A DNA stretch of 64,000 nucleotides from Sphingomonas sp. 28-63-12. GTDB taxonomy: Bacteria; Pseudomonadota; Alphaproteobacteria; Sphingomonadales; Sphingomonadaceae. Positions 53,139 through 61,712 of the stretch are shown here, in pieces; the stretch's first letter is position 1, and every line of letters begins with the position of its first letter. Under the pieces are notes generated by a model. That model was not told the origin of the DNA. It searched no databases and was given only the letters and a program-made list of their open reading frames with translations. Location of the stretch: contig NCGD01000016.1 in the NCBI GenBank assembly GCA_002281535.1, forward strand, positions 150,311 to 214,310. Direction: 5' to 3'. A program made the translations under genes and the position numbers.

Positions 53139-53911
53139 TAAAGACCCTTTATAAAATCGCCAGAGTTTAGAGATGCACCTAGTGGCAATGTATCAATTGG
53201 AGTAGTCGGCCCGCCTTTTATAAATGATCCCGTTACAGAGTCCAGCCAAGTCAGCCGTTTACGAATTACTTTCGTCACTGGATCATCGGTACGTTCAGTA
53301 ATGATGCGGCGCAGCTTCACACCTTTGCCGAACGCGGCTGCAAGATTGTCTGGATCGACTTCCTCGACGGTCTTTGGGTTGGCGATATTGCGGAATTTGA
53401 CCAGCATCGGATAAGCGCTGCGGATCTCGGGATGACCAAGATCGGCCGGGAACCAGCGCGGGATGGTGTGCGGACCGCGCAGCGCCAGAATGCGCTGCAT
53501 CTCCAGATCAAATTCCGGGTCGATGTCGGCGTCGCGCGGCAGGCGCCGACTTTCCTCCAGCGTCACTTTCTTTGCCGCTATCCCGAAGGCACCAGAGGCC
53601 CAGTCTTCTCCGGCCGCATTGCGGAGCAGCGCGAACATCACGCCGCGCCGTCCAAGGTCCACCGCCACCGCTTCGCCCCGCGCACTCGCGCCCGCGTCGG
53701 CAAAAGGGCCAAACACGCGCTTGCTGGCGATTGAGACCGATACCTCGATCACGCTCGATCCGGTGCGCAGCCCCTCCGGCGTCTCGACTTCCACCGTCAC
53801 CCGGTACCGATAAGGGGGATATTGCTTGCCCAATATATTGCCGCAGCCCGGCAGCGCCGCCATCATTGGCCCGGCAAGCAGCATGGCGGCAATGGCCCGT
53901 CGGTTGATCAT
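53138..53911 (-). CDS. Lipoprotein A of unknown function, paralogue of the next gene
   Basis: The 257-residue protein from ATG 53909-53911 has a signal with a lipobox (LPGC, Cys about residue 23), then [40 protein letters not shown] and [32 protein letters not shown]. The same motifs occur in the gene at 53967-54770, so the two are paralogues. Its TAA overlaps the lipase-RTX ATG. No Shine-Dalgarno is visible; the start overlaps the stop of a micro-ORF, suggesting translational coupling. The last ~45 codons are in AT-rich DNA. I do not recognise the family; the location suggests an envelope partner for the lipase. Confidence 0.7.
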   Translation of the reverse strand: MINRRAIAAMLLAGPMMAALPGCGNILGKQYPPYRYRVTVEVETPEGLRTGSSVIEVSVSIASKRVFGPFADAGASARGEAVAVDLGRRGVMFALLRNAAGEDWASGAFGIAAKKVTLEESRRLPRDADIDPEFDLEMQRILALRGPHTIPRWFPADLGHPEIRSAYPMLVKFRNIANPKTVEEVDPDNLAAAFGKGVKLRRIITERTDDPVTKVIRKRLTWLDSVTGSFIKGGPTTPIDTLPLGASLNSGDFIKGL

Positions 53912-53970
53912 GCGACGGCCCAATTGGTGATGTCGATCGCTGTGCTGAAACAGACGGCATCGCTGTTCAT
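53908..53970 (-). CDS. 20-codon ORF between the two lipoproteins
   Basis: The ORF starts at ATG 53968-53970, which overlaps the TGA of the upstream lipoprotein, and ends at 53908, overlapping the start of the next lipoprotein (both ATGA). A GGAA ribosome binding site lies 8 bp before it. The peptide reads [20 protein letters not shown]. It may be a true leader or coupling peptide, or the remnant of a lost gene that lay between the duplicates. It is too short to assign. Confidence 0.45.
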   Translation of the reverse strand: MNSDAVCFSTAIDITNWAVA

Positions 53971-54770
53971 TTGCCAATTCCTTTTGTGAAATCGCCATTG
54001 GTGAGTTGGACGCTCAGATGTGTGTCAGCCAGTGGAACTAATTGCCCTGTCCTGCGGTCACGCGGCTGCTTAGTCAGCGAGCCCTGCGCATGGGCGAGCC
54101 AGGGCAATCGCGCCAAAATACCTGAAGTTACGGAGTCTTCGGTGCGTTCGGCGGTGATGCGCCGCAGCTTGACCCCTGCACCGAAGCTCGCCGAGAGATC
54201 GTCGGGATTGATCTTCTCGACCGATTTGGGATCGGCGAGATTGCGGAAGCGGACCATCATCGGCCATGCGCTTGGCGGGTCGCCGGGCTTGTGCCTTGAT
54301 CCGATCCTGTCCGGATAATCGCGGGGGATGACCTGGGGACCGACCAGCGCAAGCGCTGCCTTGAAGCGGATATCAAAGGCGACCTGGCTTGAATTTGGCA
54401 AGCCCCGCGTTACGGAAAGCGGCACTGGCGAGGCTTTGAGAAACAACACCGTCGACGCCCAGTCGATCAATTGCTCCGAGCGCAATAGCGCGAACAGGAT
54501 GCCGCGCCTGCCAAGATCGACGGCAACGGCCTCGCCGCGAATGGAGTGGATCACCTGCCCCGGGTTGGGGATGCTGTACCGGCCCGAAATGCGCGTGCGG
54601 ACCTCGATCACACTCGACCCGGTCCGCAAGCCCTCTGGCGTGTCCACCTCCACCGTCAGCCGATAGCGATAGGTGGGATAGCGACTGCCCAAAGCCTCAC
54701 CGCAACCCGGCAGGATCGCAAGCACCGATCCCGCGAGCATCATCTTTGCGGCTTTTCTTCGGGTCATCAT
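53967..54770 (-). CDS. Lipoprotein B of unknown function, paralogue of lipoprotein A
   Basis: The 267-residue protein shows the same design as lipoprotein A: signal with lipobox LPGC (Cys about 23), [47 protein letters not shown], and later RFRNLADPKSVEKINPDDLSASFGAGVKLRRITAERTEDSVT. Identity with A is visible along its length, with the middle regions diverging most, which fits an old tandem duplication. The start is ATG 54768-54770 (or 54765); no strong ribosome binding site is visible. It heads the operon of two lipoproteins and the lipase-like RTX protein. Confidence 0.7.
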   Translation of the reverse strand: MMTRRKAAKMMLAGSVLAILPGCGEALGSRYPTYRYRLTVEVDTPEGLRTGSSVIEVRTRISGRYSIPNPGQVIHSIRGEAVAVDLGRRGILFALLRSEQLIDWASTVLFLKASPVPLSVTRGLPNSSQVAFDIRFKAALALVGPQVIPRDYPDRIGSRHKPGDPPSAWPMMVRFRNLADPKSVEKINPDDLSASFGAGVKLRRITAERTEDSVTSGILARLPWLAHAQGSLTKQPRDRRTGQLVPLADTHLSVQLTNGDFTKGIGK

Positions 54771-55497
54771 TGCTCAATGCCGATACACATTGGAATGCCT
54801 CCGAACGGCGAAAGATCGATCAGGCTGGACGTTATTAGGCTCGGCTATATTTGGCAATCATTATACTATATTTATGGTTAGGCGGATTTTACCATCACTC
54901 ATATTAAAACGCATGGTATCAGGTAACTTTTTAGGCTGAACTGGTCTGATCTCGCTGCTCTACGGGAAGTATAGCAAGCACCGCGCTCGCTTCTTTCCTA
55001 CAATCCCTTGTTCCGCTAACATCTATCCTCGGCGCGGTCCTTAAAACCGGCCCCCCGCTCTTTATCATAGTCGCATCCCCATCCGGTCGAGCGTTTCGAT
55101 CCGCTCATCCCTCTTGCGCCATGCGCGCCTAAGGTCCCGGTTCCGCGCGTAACGGCGTGGCCTTTCATGACCTTAGCCCGGCGCCGGACACCAAAGTTGC
55201 ACCCTTCCGGCAAAAGCAGATGGCAACCCGCAACTTCCGCAACTTCACCCTGCAACTTCGCCCTCTTTCTTGTCCCGTTCGGGCTGAGTTTGTCGAAGCC
55301 CTGTCCTTCTTTTCCGCCGTCGAAAAGAAGGGCAGCCCCCTTCGGCTGCCTGCCAAGGCAGGCGCTCAGGACAGGCTTCGACAAGCTCAGGGCAAACGGG
55401 CTGAGAGCTTAGCCGGTCAGCTGCTAACACACCCCCAATCTGCTGCACGTGCGAACACCCCTCGCCTCGAACCCCAACCCGTGTTACCCGCGCGGCC
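54771..55497. other. Gene-poor stretch upstream of the lipoprotein operon and the ABC-F gene
   Basis: This 727-bp gap contains no ORF I can support. The first ~190 bp are AT-rich, with a TATAAT-like box on the minus strand at 54859-54864 that may serve the lipoprotein operon. The middle is ordinary GC-rich sequence. The last third holds a nested inverted repeat at 55274-55400. The ABC-F promoter should lie near the right end. Confidence 0.6.
55274..55400. repeat. Nested palindromic repeat element
   Basis: Outer arms 55274-55306 and 55369-55400 are near-perfect inverted copies (GTTCGGGCTGAG... / ...CTCAGGGCAAAC). Inside are CTTCTTTTC/GAAAAGAAG (55306-55314 and 55322-55330), GGCAGCC/GGCTGCC and GCCTGCC/GGCAGGC. 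This is the CTTGTCGAAGCC-type dispersed palindrome common in sphingomonad genomes. It would fold into a large structured RNA if transcribed. Confidence 0.85.
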
Positions 55498-57372
55498 ATG
55501 CTCAATATCAATGGCATCACGGTACGCCTGGGCGGGCGCACGATCCTCGACCGCGCGAGCGCGTCGTTGCCGCCAAAGTCGCGCGTCGGGCTGATCGGGC
55601 GGAACGGCGCGGGCAAGTCCACGCTGATGAAGGTGATGATCGGCCAGCTCGACCCCGATGACGGCGAGATCGAGATGCCGCGCAAGACACGCATCGGCTA
55701 TATCGCGCAGGAAGCGCCGAGCGGCACGACCACCCCGATCGAGGCGGTGCTCGCCGCCGATACCGAGCGCGCCGCGCTGCTCGCCGAAAGCGAAACCTGC
55801 GAGGACCCCGACCGGCTGGGTGAGGTCTATGAGCGGCTGATGGCGATCGACGCCTATACCGCGCCGGCGCGCGCCGCGAGCATCCTGGTCGGGCTTGGCT
55901 TTGACGAGGAAATGCAGAACCGGCCGCTCGACAGCTATTCGGGCGGGTGGAAGATGCGCGTGGCGCTCGCCGCGCTGCTGTTCTCCGAACCGGATCTGCT
56001 GCTGCTCGACGAACCGTCGAACCATCTCGACCTGGAAGCGACGCTCTGGCTGGAAAGCTTCCTGAAAAGCTATCCCGCGATGATGGTCGTGATCAGCCAT
56101 GAGCGCGACCTGCTCAACAATGTCGTCGACACGATCCTGCATCTGGAAGGCGGGAAGGTCACGCTCTACACCGGCGGCTATGACAGTTTCGAGCGGCAAC
56201 GTGCCGAGCGTGCGGCGCAGCTTGCCGCCGCCAAGGCCAGCCAGGATGCACAGCGCGCCAAGCTGCAGGATTATATCGCGCGCAACTCCGCCCGCGCCTC
56301 GACCGCCAAGCAGGCGCAAAGCCGCGCCAAGATGCTGGCCAAGATGCAGCCGATCGCAGCGCTGGCCGAGGACCCGACGCTCAGCTTCGACTTCCCCAGC
56401 CCCGACGAGCTGAAGCCGCCGCTGGTCACGCTCGACATGGCAGCGGTCGGCTATACCGAGGACAAGCCGATCCTGAAGCGGCTGAACCTGCGGCTTGACC
56501 CCGACGACCGGATCGCGCTGCTGGGTCGCAACGGCAATGGCAAGACGACGCTCGCCCGCCTGCTGGCGGCGCAGCTCGCGCCGATGGAGGGCGGCATGAC
56601 CGCATCGGGCAAGATGCGGGTCGGTTATTTCACCCAGTATCAGGTCGAGGAACTCGACGGCGACGATACCCCGCTTGAGCACATGACCCGGATGATGAGC
56701 GGCAAGACCCCGGCGGCGGTGCGCGGCCAGCTCGGGCGGTTCGGCTTTTCGGGGCAGAAGGCGACCACCAAGGTCGGCAAGCTGTCGGGCGGCGAGCGTG
56801 CCCGGCTCGCGCTCGCGCTGATCACGCGCGATGCGCCGCACATGCTGATCCTCGACGAGCCGACCAACCACTTGGACGTCGATGCGCGCGAAGCGTTGGT
56901 CCAGGCGCTCAACGCCTATGACGGCGCCGTCGTCGTCGTCAGCCATGATCGGCACATGATCGAGCTGACCGCCGACCGGTTGGTGCTGGTCGATGGCGGT
57001 ACCGCCAGGGAATATGCCGGCAGCCTCGATGATTATACCGACCTGATCCTCGGCCGGAACCAGCCCAAGGGGGAGGGCAATGCGGCCAAGGGTTCGGCCA
57101 AGAAGGACAAGAAGGCCGCAGCCGCCGAGCGCGAGCGCGCCGTCGCGCTGAAGAAAGCCGCGCATGAAGCCGAGCAGGCGGTGGTCAAACTCACTACACA
57201 GCGCAGCGCGATCGACCGCGCGATGTTCGATCCCTCTGGTGCCGAACCGTGGCTGTCGAAATTGTCGATGAGCGAACTCGGCCAGCGCCGCGGCGAGGTG
57301 GAGGCCAAGCTCGCCCTGGCCGAAGCGGCCTGGCTGGAGGCAAGCGAGGCGCTGGAAACGGTGGCGGCCTGA
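55498..57372 (+). CDS. ABC-F family ATPase
   Basis: Two-domain soluble ABC ATPase (624 residues) of the translation-factor-like ABC-F group (Uup/YheS-like). Domain 1 has Walker A GRNGAGKST (about residues 36-44), signature YSGGWKMRVAL and Walker B LLLLDEPSNHLDLEA. Domain 2 has GRNGNGKTT, LSGGERARLALAL and MLILDEPTNHLDVDA. A linker between the domains (about 240-300) is basic and helical, and a Lys/Ala/Glu-rich C-terminal coiled-coil tail is present. Members act on ribosomes; no transmembrane partner is adjacent. It starts at ATG 55498. Confidence 0.95.
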   Translation: MLNINGITVRLGGRTILDRASASLPPKSRVGLIGRNGAGKSTLMKVMIGQLDPDDGEIEMPRKTRIGYIAQEAPSGTTTPIEAVLAADTERAALLAESETCEDPDRLGEVYERLMAIDAYTAPARAASILVGLGFDEEMQNRPLDSYSGGWKMRVALAALLFSEPDLLLLDEPSNHLDLEATLWLESFLKSYPAMMVVISHERDLLNNVVDTILHLEGGKVTLYTGGYDSFERQRAERAAQLAAAKASQDAQRAKLQDYIARNSARASTAKQAQSRAKMLAKMQPIAALAEDPTLSFDFPSPDELKPPLVTLDMAAVGYTEDKPILKRLNLRLDPDDRIALLGRNGNGKTTLARLLAAQLAPMEGGMTASGKMRVGYFTQYQVEELDGDDTPLEHMTRMMSGKTPAAVRGQLGRFGFSGQKATTKVGKLSGGERARLALALITRDAPHMLILDEPTNHLDVDAREALVQALNAYDGAVVVVSHDRHMIELTADRLVLVDGGTAREYAGSLDDYTDLILGRNQPKGEGNAAKGSAKKDKKAAAAERERAVALKKAAHEAEQAVVKLTTQRSAIDRAMFDPSGAEPWLSKLSMSELGQRRGEVEAKLALAEAAWLEASEALETVAA

Positions 57373-57415
57373 CGCGCGATCGGTGATAAGGTCGGCCCAC
57401 AAGGAGAGCCGGTCG

Positions 57416-58027
57416 ATGTCCCAAGCGAACACCGCGCTCACCGCGCGCCCCGGCCCCTATCGCGGCCATGCCCTCGAACTGTTCCGCTGGCTCTGCCGCG
57501 CCTATCTCAAGCTCGGCGGCTGGACGCTCCGCGGTGACTGGCCGCCGCTCGTAAAGGCGGTGCTGCTGGCGGCGCCGCACACGTCCAATTGGGACGGGAT
57601 CAATATGCTGGCGGCAGCCGGCTATTACCGCGTCACGCTGCGCTGGATGGGCAAGAAAAACCTCACCACGGGCCCGTTCGGTCGGCTGGTCCTGTGGCTG
57701 GGTTGCGTGCCGATCGACCGCGCGGCGAGCCATGATGTCGTTCAGTCGATGACCGAGGCCTTCGCCGTCGAAGAGGCGATGATCCTGGCGATCCCGCCCG
57801 AAGGGACGCGGAGCCTGACCCAGGAGTGGAAAACCGGCTTTTATCACATCGCCGTTCAGGCAGGCGTGCCGATCATCCTGACGGTACTTGATTACGGCAC
57901 CAAGACGATCCGGGTGGCGGGTGTCTTTCACCCCAGCGGCGATTATGCGGCGGATAGTGCGGCGATCCGGGCGCCGTATCGGGATGCTATGGGCAAGGTG
58001 CGTGGGGCGTTTGCCGCCGGCGGGTAA
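57416..58027 (+). CDS. Lysophospholipid acyltransferase family protein
   Basis: The 203-residue protein from ATG 57416 (behind AAGGAG) has the acyltransferase HX4D motif in APHTSNWDG (His to Asp), and the PEGTRS block in AIPPEGTRSLTQ, with the GCVPIDR segment between. This is the PlsC-type catalytic core that transfers acyl chains in phospholipid synthesis; it is on the short side for the family. It is 43 bp from the ABC-F stop and may share its transcript. Confidence 0.88.
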   Translation: MSQANTALTARPGPYRGHALELFRWLCRAYLKLGGWTLRGDWPPLVKAVLLAAPHTSNWDGINMLAAAGYYRVTLRWMGKKNLTTGPFGRLVLWLGCVPIDRAASHDVVQSMTEAFAVEEAMILAIPPEGTRSLTQEWKTGFYHIAVQAGVPIILTVLDYGTKTIRVAGVFHPSGDYAADSAAIRAPYRDAMGKVRGAFAAGG

Positions 58028-58078
58028 CGCGTCCGCCTTCCGCTGGCCCAGCCGGGCTTTTTCTGGCAGCCTTGCGGG

Positions 58079-58492
58079 ATGGCGCGGACGATCATCCTTT
58101 ATGGTCTGGCATTGGCGATCGCGGCAACGTTGCTGCAATGGCTCGATTATCGCCATGCGGTGCGGGCCTTTTCGACTGAGCTTTATATAGCCCTGCTGGC
58201 GATCGGTTTTGTCAGCCTGGGAATCTGGGTCGGTAAGTGCCTGACACCGCGAGCGATCAGGCCCGATTTTATCCGCAATGATGCGGCGGCACGGGCGATC
58301 GGCCTGACGGCGCGCGAGGCGGAGATATTGGCGCTGCTCGCGTCGGGCGGCTCGAACAAGGAACTGGCCCGCAGCCTTGGCATCTCGCCAAATACAGTCA
58401 AAACCCATGTCGCGCGCGTCTATGACAAACTCGGCGTATCGCGGCGGATCGAAGCGATCGAGAAGGCCCGCTTTCTGGCGCTGATCGCTTAG
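58079..58492 (+). CDS. Membrane-anchored LuxR-type regulator
   Basis: The 137-residue protein starts with two hydrophobic segments (about residues 4-20, TIILYGLALAIAATLLQWL, and about 34-51). It ends with a LuxR/GerE helix-turn-helix domain, AIGLTAREAEILALLASGGSNKELARSLGISPNTVKTHVARVYDKLGVSRRIEAI. No receiver or autoinducer domain is visible, so it is probably a DNA-binding protein held at the membrane. It lies 109 bp upstream of a DUF4199 gene. Confidence 0.88.
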   Translation: MARTIILYGLALAIAATLLQWLDYRHAVRAFSTELYIALLAIGFVSLGIWVGKCLTPRAIRPDFIRNDAAARAIGLTAREAEILALLASGGSNKELARSLGISPNTVKTHVARVYDKLGVSRRIEAIEKARFLALIA

Positions 58493-58601
58493 CGACCGGT
58501 TGGATCGGGTGATTTGGCCGAAATCATCCATCCGGGTGATGGTGTAGCGGCCTCACGCTGGCGCACAACGCGGCCTCAAGCTGTCTGGGGGAGTCCATGG
58601 T

Positions 58602-59138
58602 ATGAAACAATTTGCCGCCTTTGCCGCCATCTACGGTCTACTGTCGGGAAGCGTGATCATCGCGATCATCCTGTCGGGCATCGTGCTGGCCGATCATGTC
58701 AGCTTCACCGGATCTGCGTGGTTCGGTTATCTTGTCATGCTTTCGGCCTTCACCTTCATCTTTGTCGGGATAAAGCGTTACCGCGATGTCGATCGCGGTG
58801 GCGTTATCGGCTTTGGCCGGGCGCTCGGGCTCGGACTGGCAATCACCGCGGTTGCCGGGATCATCTACGTCCTCGTGTGGGAAGCCTATCTTGCCGCAAC
58901 CAACTATGCCTTTATCGACGATTATGTCGACGGTATCCGCCGGGCCAAACAGGCGGGCGGGATGACCGGCGCGGCGCTGGCGCGGGCCATGGCGCCGCTG
59001 GAAGCGATGCGGGTGAACTATGCCGATCCGCTGTTCCGCTTGCCGATGACGTTTATCGAAATCGCGCCGGTCGGCCTGGTGGTTGCGCTGGTGTCAGCGG
59101 CGCTGCTCCGCAACCCGCGTTTTATGCCAGCGCGTTAG
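58602..59138 (+). CDS. DUF4199-family membrane protein
   Basis: The 178-residue protein has four hydrophobic segments, with MKQFAAFAAIYGLLSGSVIIAIILSGIVL, WFGYLVMLSAFTFIFVGIKRYRDVDRGGVIGFGRALGLGLAITAVAGIIYVLVWEAYLA and PMTFIEIAPVGLVVALVSAALL. These match the DUF4199 family, whose function is unknown. The membrane LuxR-type gene precedes it, and such pairs are frequent, suggesting functional linkage. It overlaps the stop of the convergent cyclophilin by 4 bp. Confidence 0.85.
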   Translation: MKQFAAFAAIYGLLSGSVIIAIILSGIVLADHVSFTGSAWFGYLVMLSAFTFIFVGIKRYRDVDRGGVIGFGRALGLGLAITAVAGIIYVLVWEAYLAATNYAFIDDYVDGIRRAKQAGGMTGAALARAMAPLEAMRVNYADPLFRLPMTFIEIAPVGLVVALVSAALLRNPRFMPAR

Positions 59139-59809
59139 GGTGCGGTCTCTGACTCGGCCACCCGCCGCGCGGAAATGATCCGCACCGGCGCCGCAATCAT
59201 CTGCCCTTTCATGAATCCCTCGCCCAATGTCGACGAGGTCGGCGCGTCAAAAATTCGCGCGACCACCTCCATGCCGCCCACGACATGACCGAAAGCGGCA
59301 TAGCCGGCATTGTCGCCGGCGGCGTCGGGGTGTGCGTCGAGCCCGGGCATATCGGCGAGCAAGATCGAGAAATCCCCGGTCGCAGTGCCCGGCGCATAGC
59401 GCGCCATCGATATCGTCCCTGCCTTGTGGAGAATACCGGTCTGCGTCGTCGATTCATGCGCGATTGGCTTCAATATATGCTGGGGCTGATTCTGCGTGCC
59501 GCCCTGAATGAGGCCGTTGGGCTGATCGCCCCACGCCAGCCGCATTGCGCGGTAAAAGCTGGTGCCGTCGAACAGCTTCTTGTCGACATAGGCTATAAAA
59601 TTCTCGGTGGTGATGGGCGCATGCAGATGGTCCAGATCAAGCGTGATCACCCCCATATCCGTCGTCAGCGCCACCCGCACCGTGTCTCCCAGCACCGCAG
59701 GCGGCGGCGGGGGCGGGGCAGCCTTCCGGCGGGGACTGGCGGCGGCCGCGCTCGTCAACAGCGCAAGCGCGAGGAATGGGGCAGCGATGCGGGCAAGAAA
59801 TCGGATCAT
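59135..59809 (-). CDS. Exported cyclophilin-type peptidyl-prolyl isomerase
   Basis: The 224-residue protein has a signal peptide (about 1-24, SAAAAS) and a Pro-rich linker, then the cyclophilin domain. Features are VALTTDMGVITLDLDHLHAPITTENFIAYVDKKLFDGTSFYRA, with a Gln/Phe/Met-containing catalytic lobe IQGGTQNQ and later AGTISMARYAPGTATGDFSILLADMPGLDA, then YAAFGHVVGGMEVV. Unlike the cyclophilin at 5449, this copy has a complete exported N-terminus. The ATG at 59807-59809 is chosen over GTG 59812. Confidence 0.93.
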   Translation of the reverse strand: MIRFLARIAAPFLALALLTSAAAASPRRKAAPPPPPPAVLGDTVRVALTTDMGVITLDLDHLHAPITTENFIAYVDKKLFDGTSFYRAMRLAWGDQPNGLIQGGTQNQPQHILKPIAHESTTQTGILHKAGTISMARYAPGTATGDFSILLADMPGLDAHPDAAGDNAGYAAFGHVVGGMEVVARIFDAPTSSTLGEGFMKGQMIAAPVRIISARRVAESETAP

Positions 59810-59856
59810 CACCGCGATTTACCGGCTAAAGCCTCCCCTCGCCACCGCAATCGCGC

Positions 59857-61059
59857 CTAAATCGCCAGCCCCGCTGCATGGCCGCTCGCCCACGCCCATT
59901 GGAAATTATAGCCGCCCAGCCACCCGGTCACATCCACGCCCTCGCCAATCGCGTACAGCCCGGGCATTTTGCGCGCTTCCATCGTCTGCGATGACAGCCC
60001 ATCGGTCGAAATCCCGCCGACCGTTACCTCTGCCTTGGCGAACCCCTCGCTGCCATTGGGCACGAAGCGCCACTCGGCCAGCCGCGCGGCGATGTCGGTC
60101 AGTTCGCGGTCGGTATAGGTCAGCAGCTCACCGCCATGCGGCAGCTTCTCCGCCAGCGTATCGGCCAGCCGCAAAGGCAGTGCGCTCGCCAGGCTGTTGC
60201 GCAGCGTCACCTTGGGCCCGGCGCGCTTGGCCGCGACCAGCCAGTCGCGCGGTCGCCCGGGCAGGAAGTCGATGCCGATCGCCTCGCCGTGCCGCCAATA
60301 GCTCGATACCTGCAGGATCGCCGGGCCAGACAGCCCCCGGTGCGTGAACAGCGCCGCCTCGCGGAACGCTGCCTTGCCGCACCGCGCCACAACCTCGGTC
60401 GCAACCCCCGACAGCGACTGGAACAACGCTTCCTCACCGCCCAGGGTCAGCGGCACCAGCGCCGGGCGCGGCTCGACCACCTTCAGTCCGAATTGCCGGG
60501 CCAGATCATAGGCAAACCCCGTTGCCCCCATTTGCGGGATCGACGGCCCACCGGTCGCGATCACCAGCGCGGGCGCCGCCGCCACCCGGTCGCCAAACGC
60601 CACCCGGTACAGCCCATCGCCATGCTCGACCGAGCGGATCGCCGCCCCCAGCGCGATATCCACCCGCCCCTTGGCGCATTCATCGAGCAGCATGTTGACG
60701 ATCTGTTTCGCCGATCCGTCGCAGAACAGCTGCCCCAGCGTCTTTTCGTGCCACGCAATCCCGTGCGCCTCGACCAGCGCGATGAAATCACCGGGCGTGT
60801 AGCGGCTGAGCGCAGACTTGGCGAAATGCGGGTTGGCGGACAGGAACTGCGCCGGCGTCGTGCCGATATTGGTGAAATTGCACCGCCCGCCGCCCGAGAT
60901 CAGGATCTTCTTGCCCACCGCATCGGCATGGTCGACCAGCAGCACCCGCCGCCCGCGCTGCCCGGCGACCTGCGCACAGAACAGGCCCGCAGCGCCTGCG
61001 CCCAGAATAATCGCATCATAGGCAGGCGGCGTGGTTATTCCGGTTCGCCTGTATACCAC
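59857..61059 (-). CDS. BaiN/RdsA-like NAD(P)/FAD-dependent oxidoreductase
   Basis: The 400-residue protein of the HI0933/BaiN flavoprotein family has AIILGAGAAGLFCAQVAGQRGRRVLLVDHADAVGKKILISGGGRCNFTN (FAD-binding, with the family GGGRCN), a central beta-rich domain with ATGGPSIPQMGATGFAYDLARQFGL, and the C-terminal PGLYAIGEGVDVTGWLGGYNFQWAWASGHAAG signature. The role is not defined. The start is GTG 61057-61059, overlapping the cytochrome b561 stop by 25 bp. Confidence 0.92.
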   Translation of the reverse strand: MVYRRTGITTPPAYDAIILGAGAAGLFCAQVAGQRGRRVLLVDHADAVGKKILISGGGRCNFTNIGTTPAQFLSANPHFAKSALSRYTPGDFIALVEAHGIAWHEKTLGQLFCDGSAKQIVNMLLDECAKGRVDIALGAAIRSVEHGDGLYRVAFGDRVAAAPALVIATGGPSIPQMGATGFAYDLARQFGLKVVEPRPALVPLTLGGEEALFQSLSGVATEVVARCGKAAFREAALFTHRGLSGPAILQVSSYWRHGEAIGIDFLPGRPRDWLVAAKRAGPKVTLRNSLASALPLRLADTLAEKLPHGGELLTYTDRELTDIAARLAEWRFVPNGSEGFAKAEVTVGGISTDGLSSQTMEARKMPGLYAIGEGVDVTGWLGGYNFQWAWASGHAAGLAI

Positions 61060-61607
61060 ATGCGCTGCAACTCGCGCTGCTTGTCGAAAAACTGGTGCTT
61101 CAGCGCGCCCAGCACGTGCAGCCCGACCAGACCATAAATCGCATAGCCGACCGCCTCGTGAAAGCCGCCGAACAGATCATGCATCTGCTCCTTGGTCACG
61201 GGATCAAGGGTCATGATGTAGCTGATCCGCGGAAACGGGATCACGCCGAACAGCGTCAGCGGGTTGTCCGCCGCCGCCTTCCACGCCGAATCATGCATCC
61301 ACCCGGTAATCGGCATCGCAAAGATGATCACATAGAGCAGCACATGCGTCACATGGCTCAGCTGCACTTCCCACTTGGCATAGCCCACCGGCAGCGCGGG
61401 CGGCGTGTGGGTGAAGCGCCACAACAGCCGCATGATCGCCAGCCCCAGCACGGTAATGCCGATCGATTTGTGCAGGTCGATCGCCGGTCGCACTGAATTT
61501 TCAGGATAAAAATCCCAGGTCAGCGCCAGAAACACGTTGACGATAATGCCGATCGCGACAAGCCAGTGGAGCGTAATGGCAAGGCTGGTATAGCGGCGTG
61601 CGTCCAT
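61035..61607 (-). CDS. Cytochrome b561-family protein
   Basis: The 190-residue membrane protein has four hydrophobic segments with conserved His ligands: ITLHWLVAIGIIVNVFLAL (His about residue 14), LHKSIGITVLGLAIMRLLWRF, LSHVTHVLLYVIIFAMPITGW and the last VGLHVLGALKHQF. This is the b561-type cytochrome architecture, likely an electron carrier of the inner membrane, possibly with a periplasmic partner such as YceI. Only the part from ATG 61605-61607 is taken; longer in-frame readings do not fit the family. Confidence 0.9.
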   Translation of the reverse strand: MDARRYTSLAITLHWLVAIGIIVNVFLALTWDFYPENSVRPAIDLHKSIGITVLGLAIMRLLWRFTHTPPALPVGYAKWEVQLSHVTHVLLYVIIFAMPITGWMHDSAWKAAADNPLTLFGVIPFPRISYIMTLDPVTKEQMHDLFGGFHEAVGYAIYGLVGLHVLGALKHQFFDKQRELQRMWYTGEPE

Positions 61608-61712
61608 CGTCTTTTCCCGTCGTAACTTTGTATACCGCTCTGGCGATATAACGAGCTCATCCCTAGCTTGTTGCAAGCCTGTGTTCATCTGAAATCGGAA
61701 TAAGCACCCCGC

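Noticed and set aside
54771-55270. Possible small genes upstream of the lipoprotein operon
   Set aside because: Only short frames without ribosome binding sites or recognisable motifs.
55016-55384. Minus-strand ORF reading through the palindromic repeat (MSKPVLSACLG...)
   Set aside because: The protein is mostly translated repeat, a known type of false gene.
55417-57441. 674-codon ORF antisense to the ABC-F gene
   Set aside because: Antisense shadow; the sense frame has both Walker and signature motif sets.
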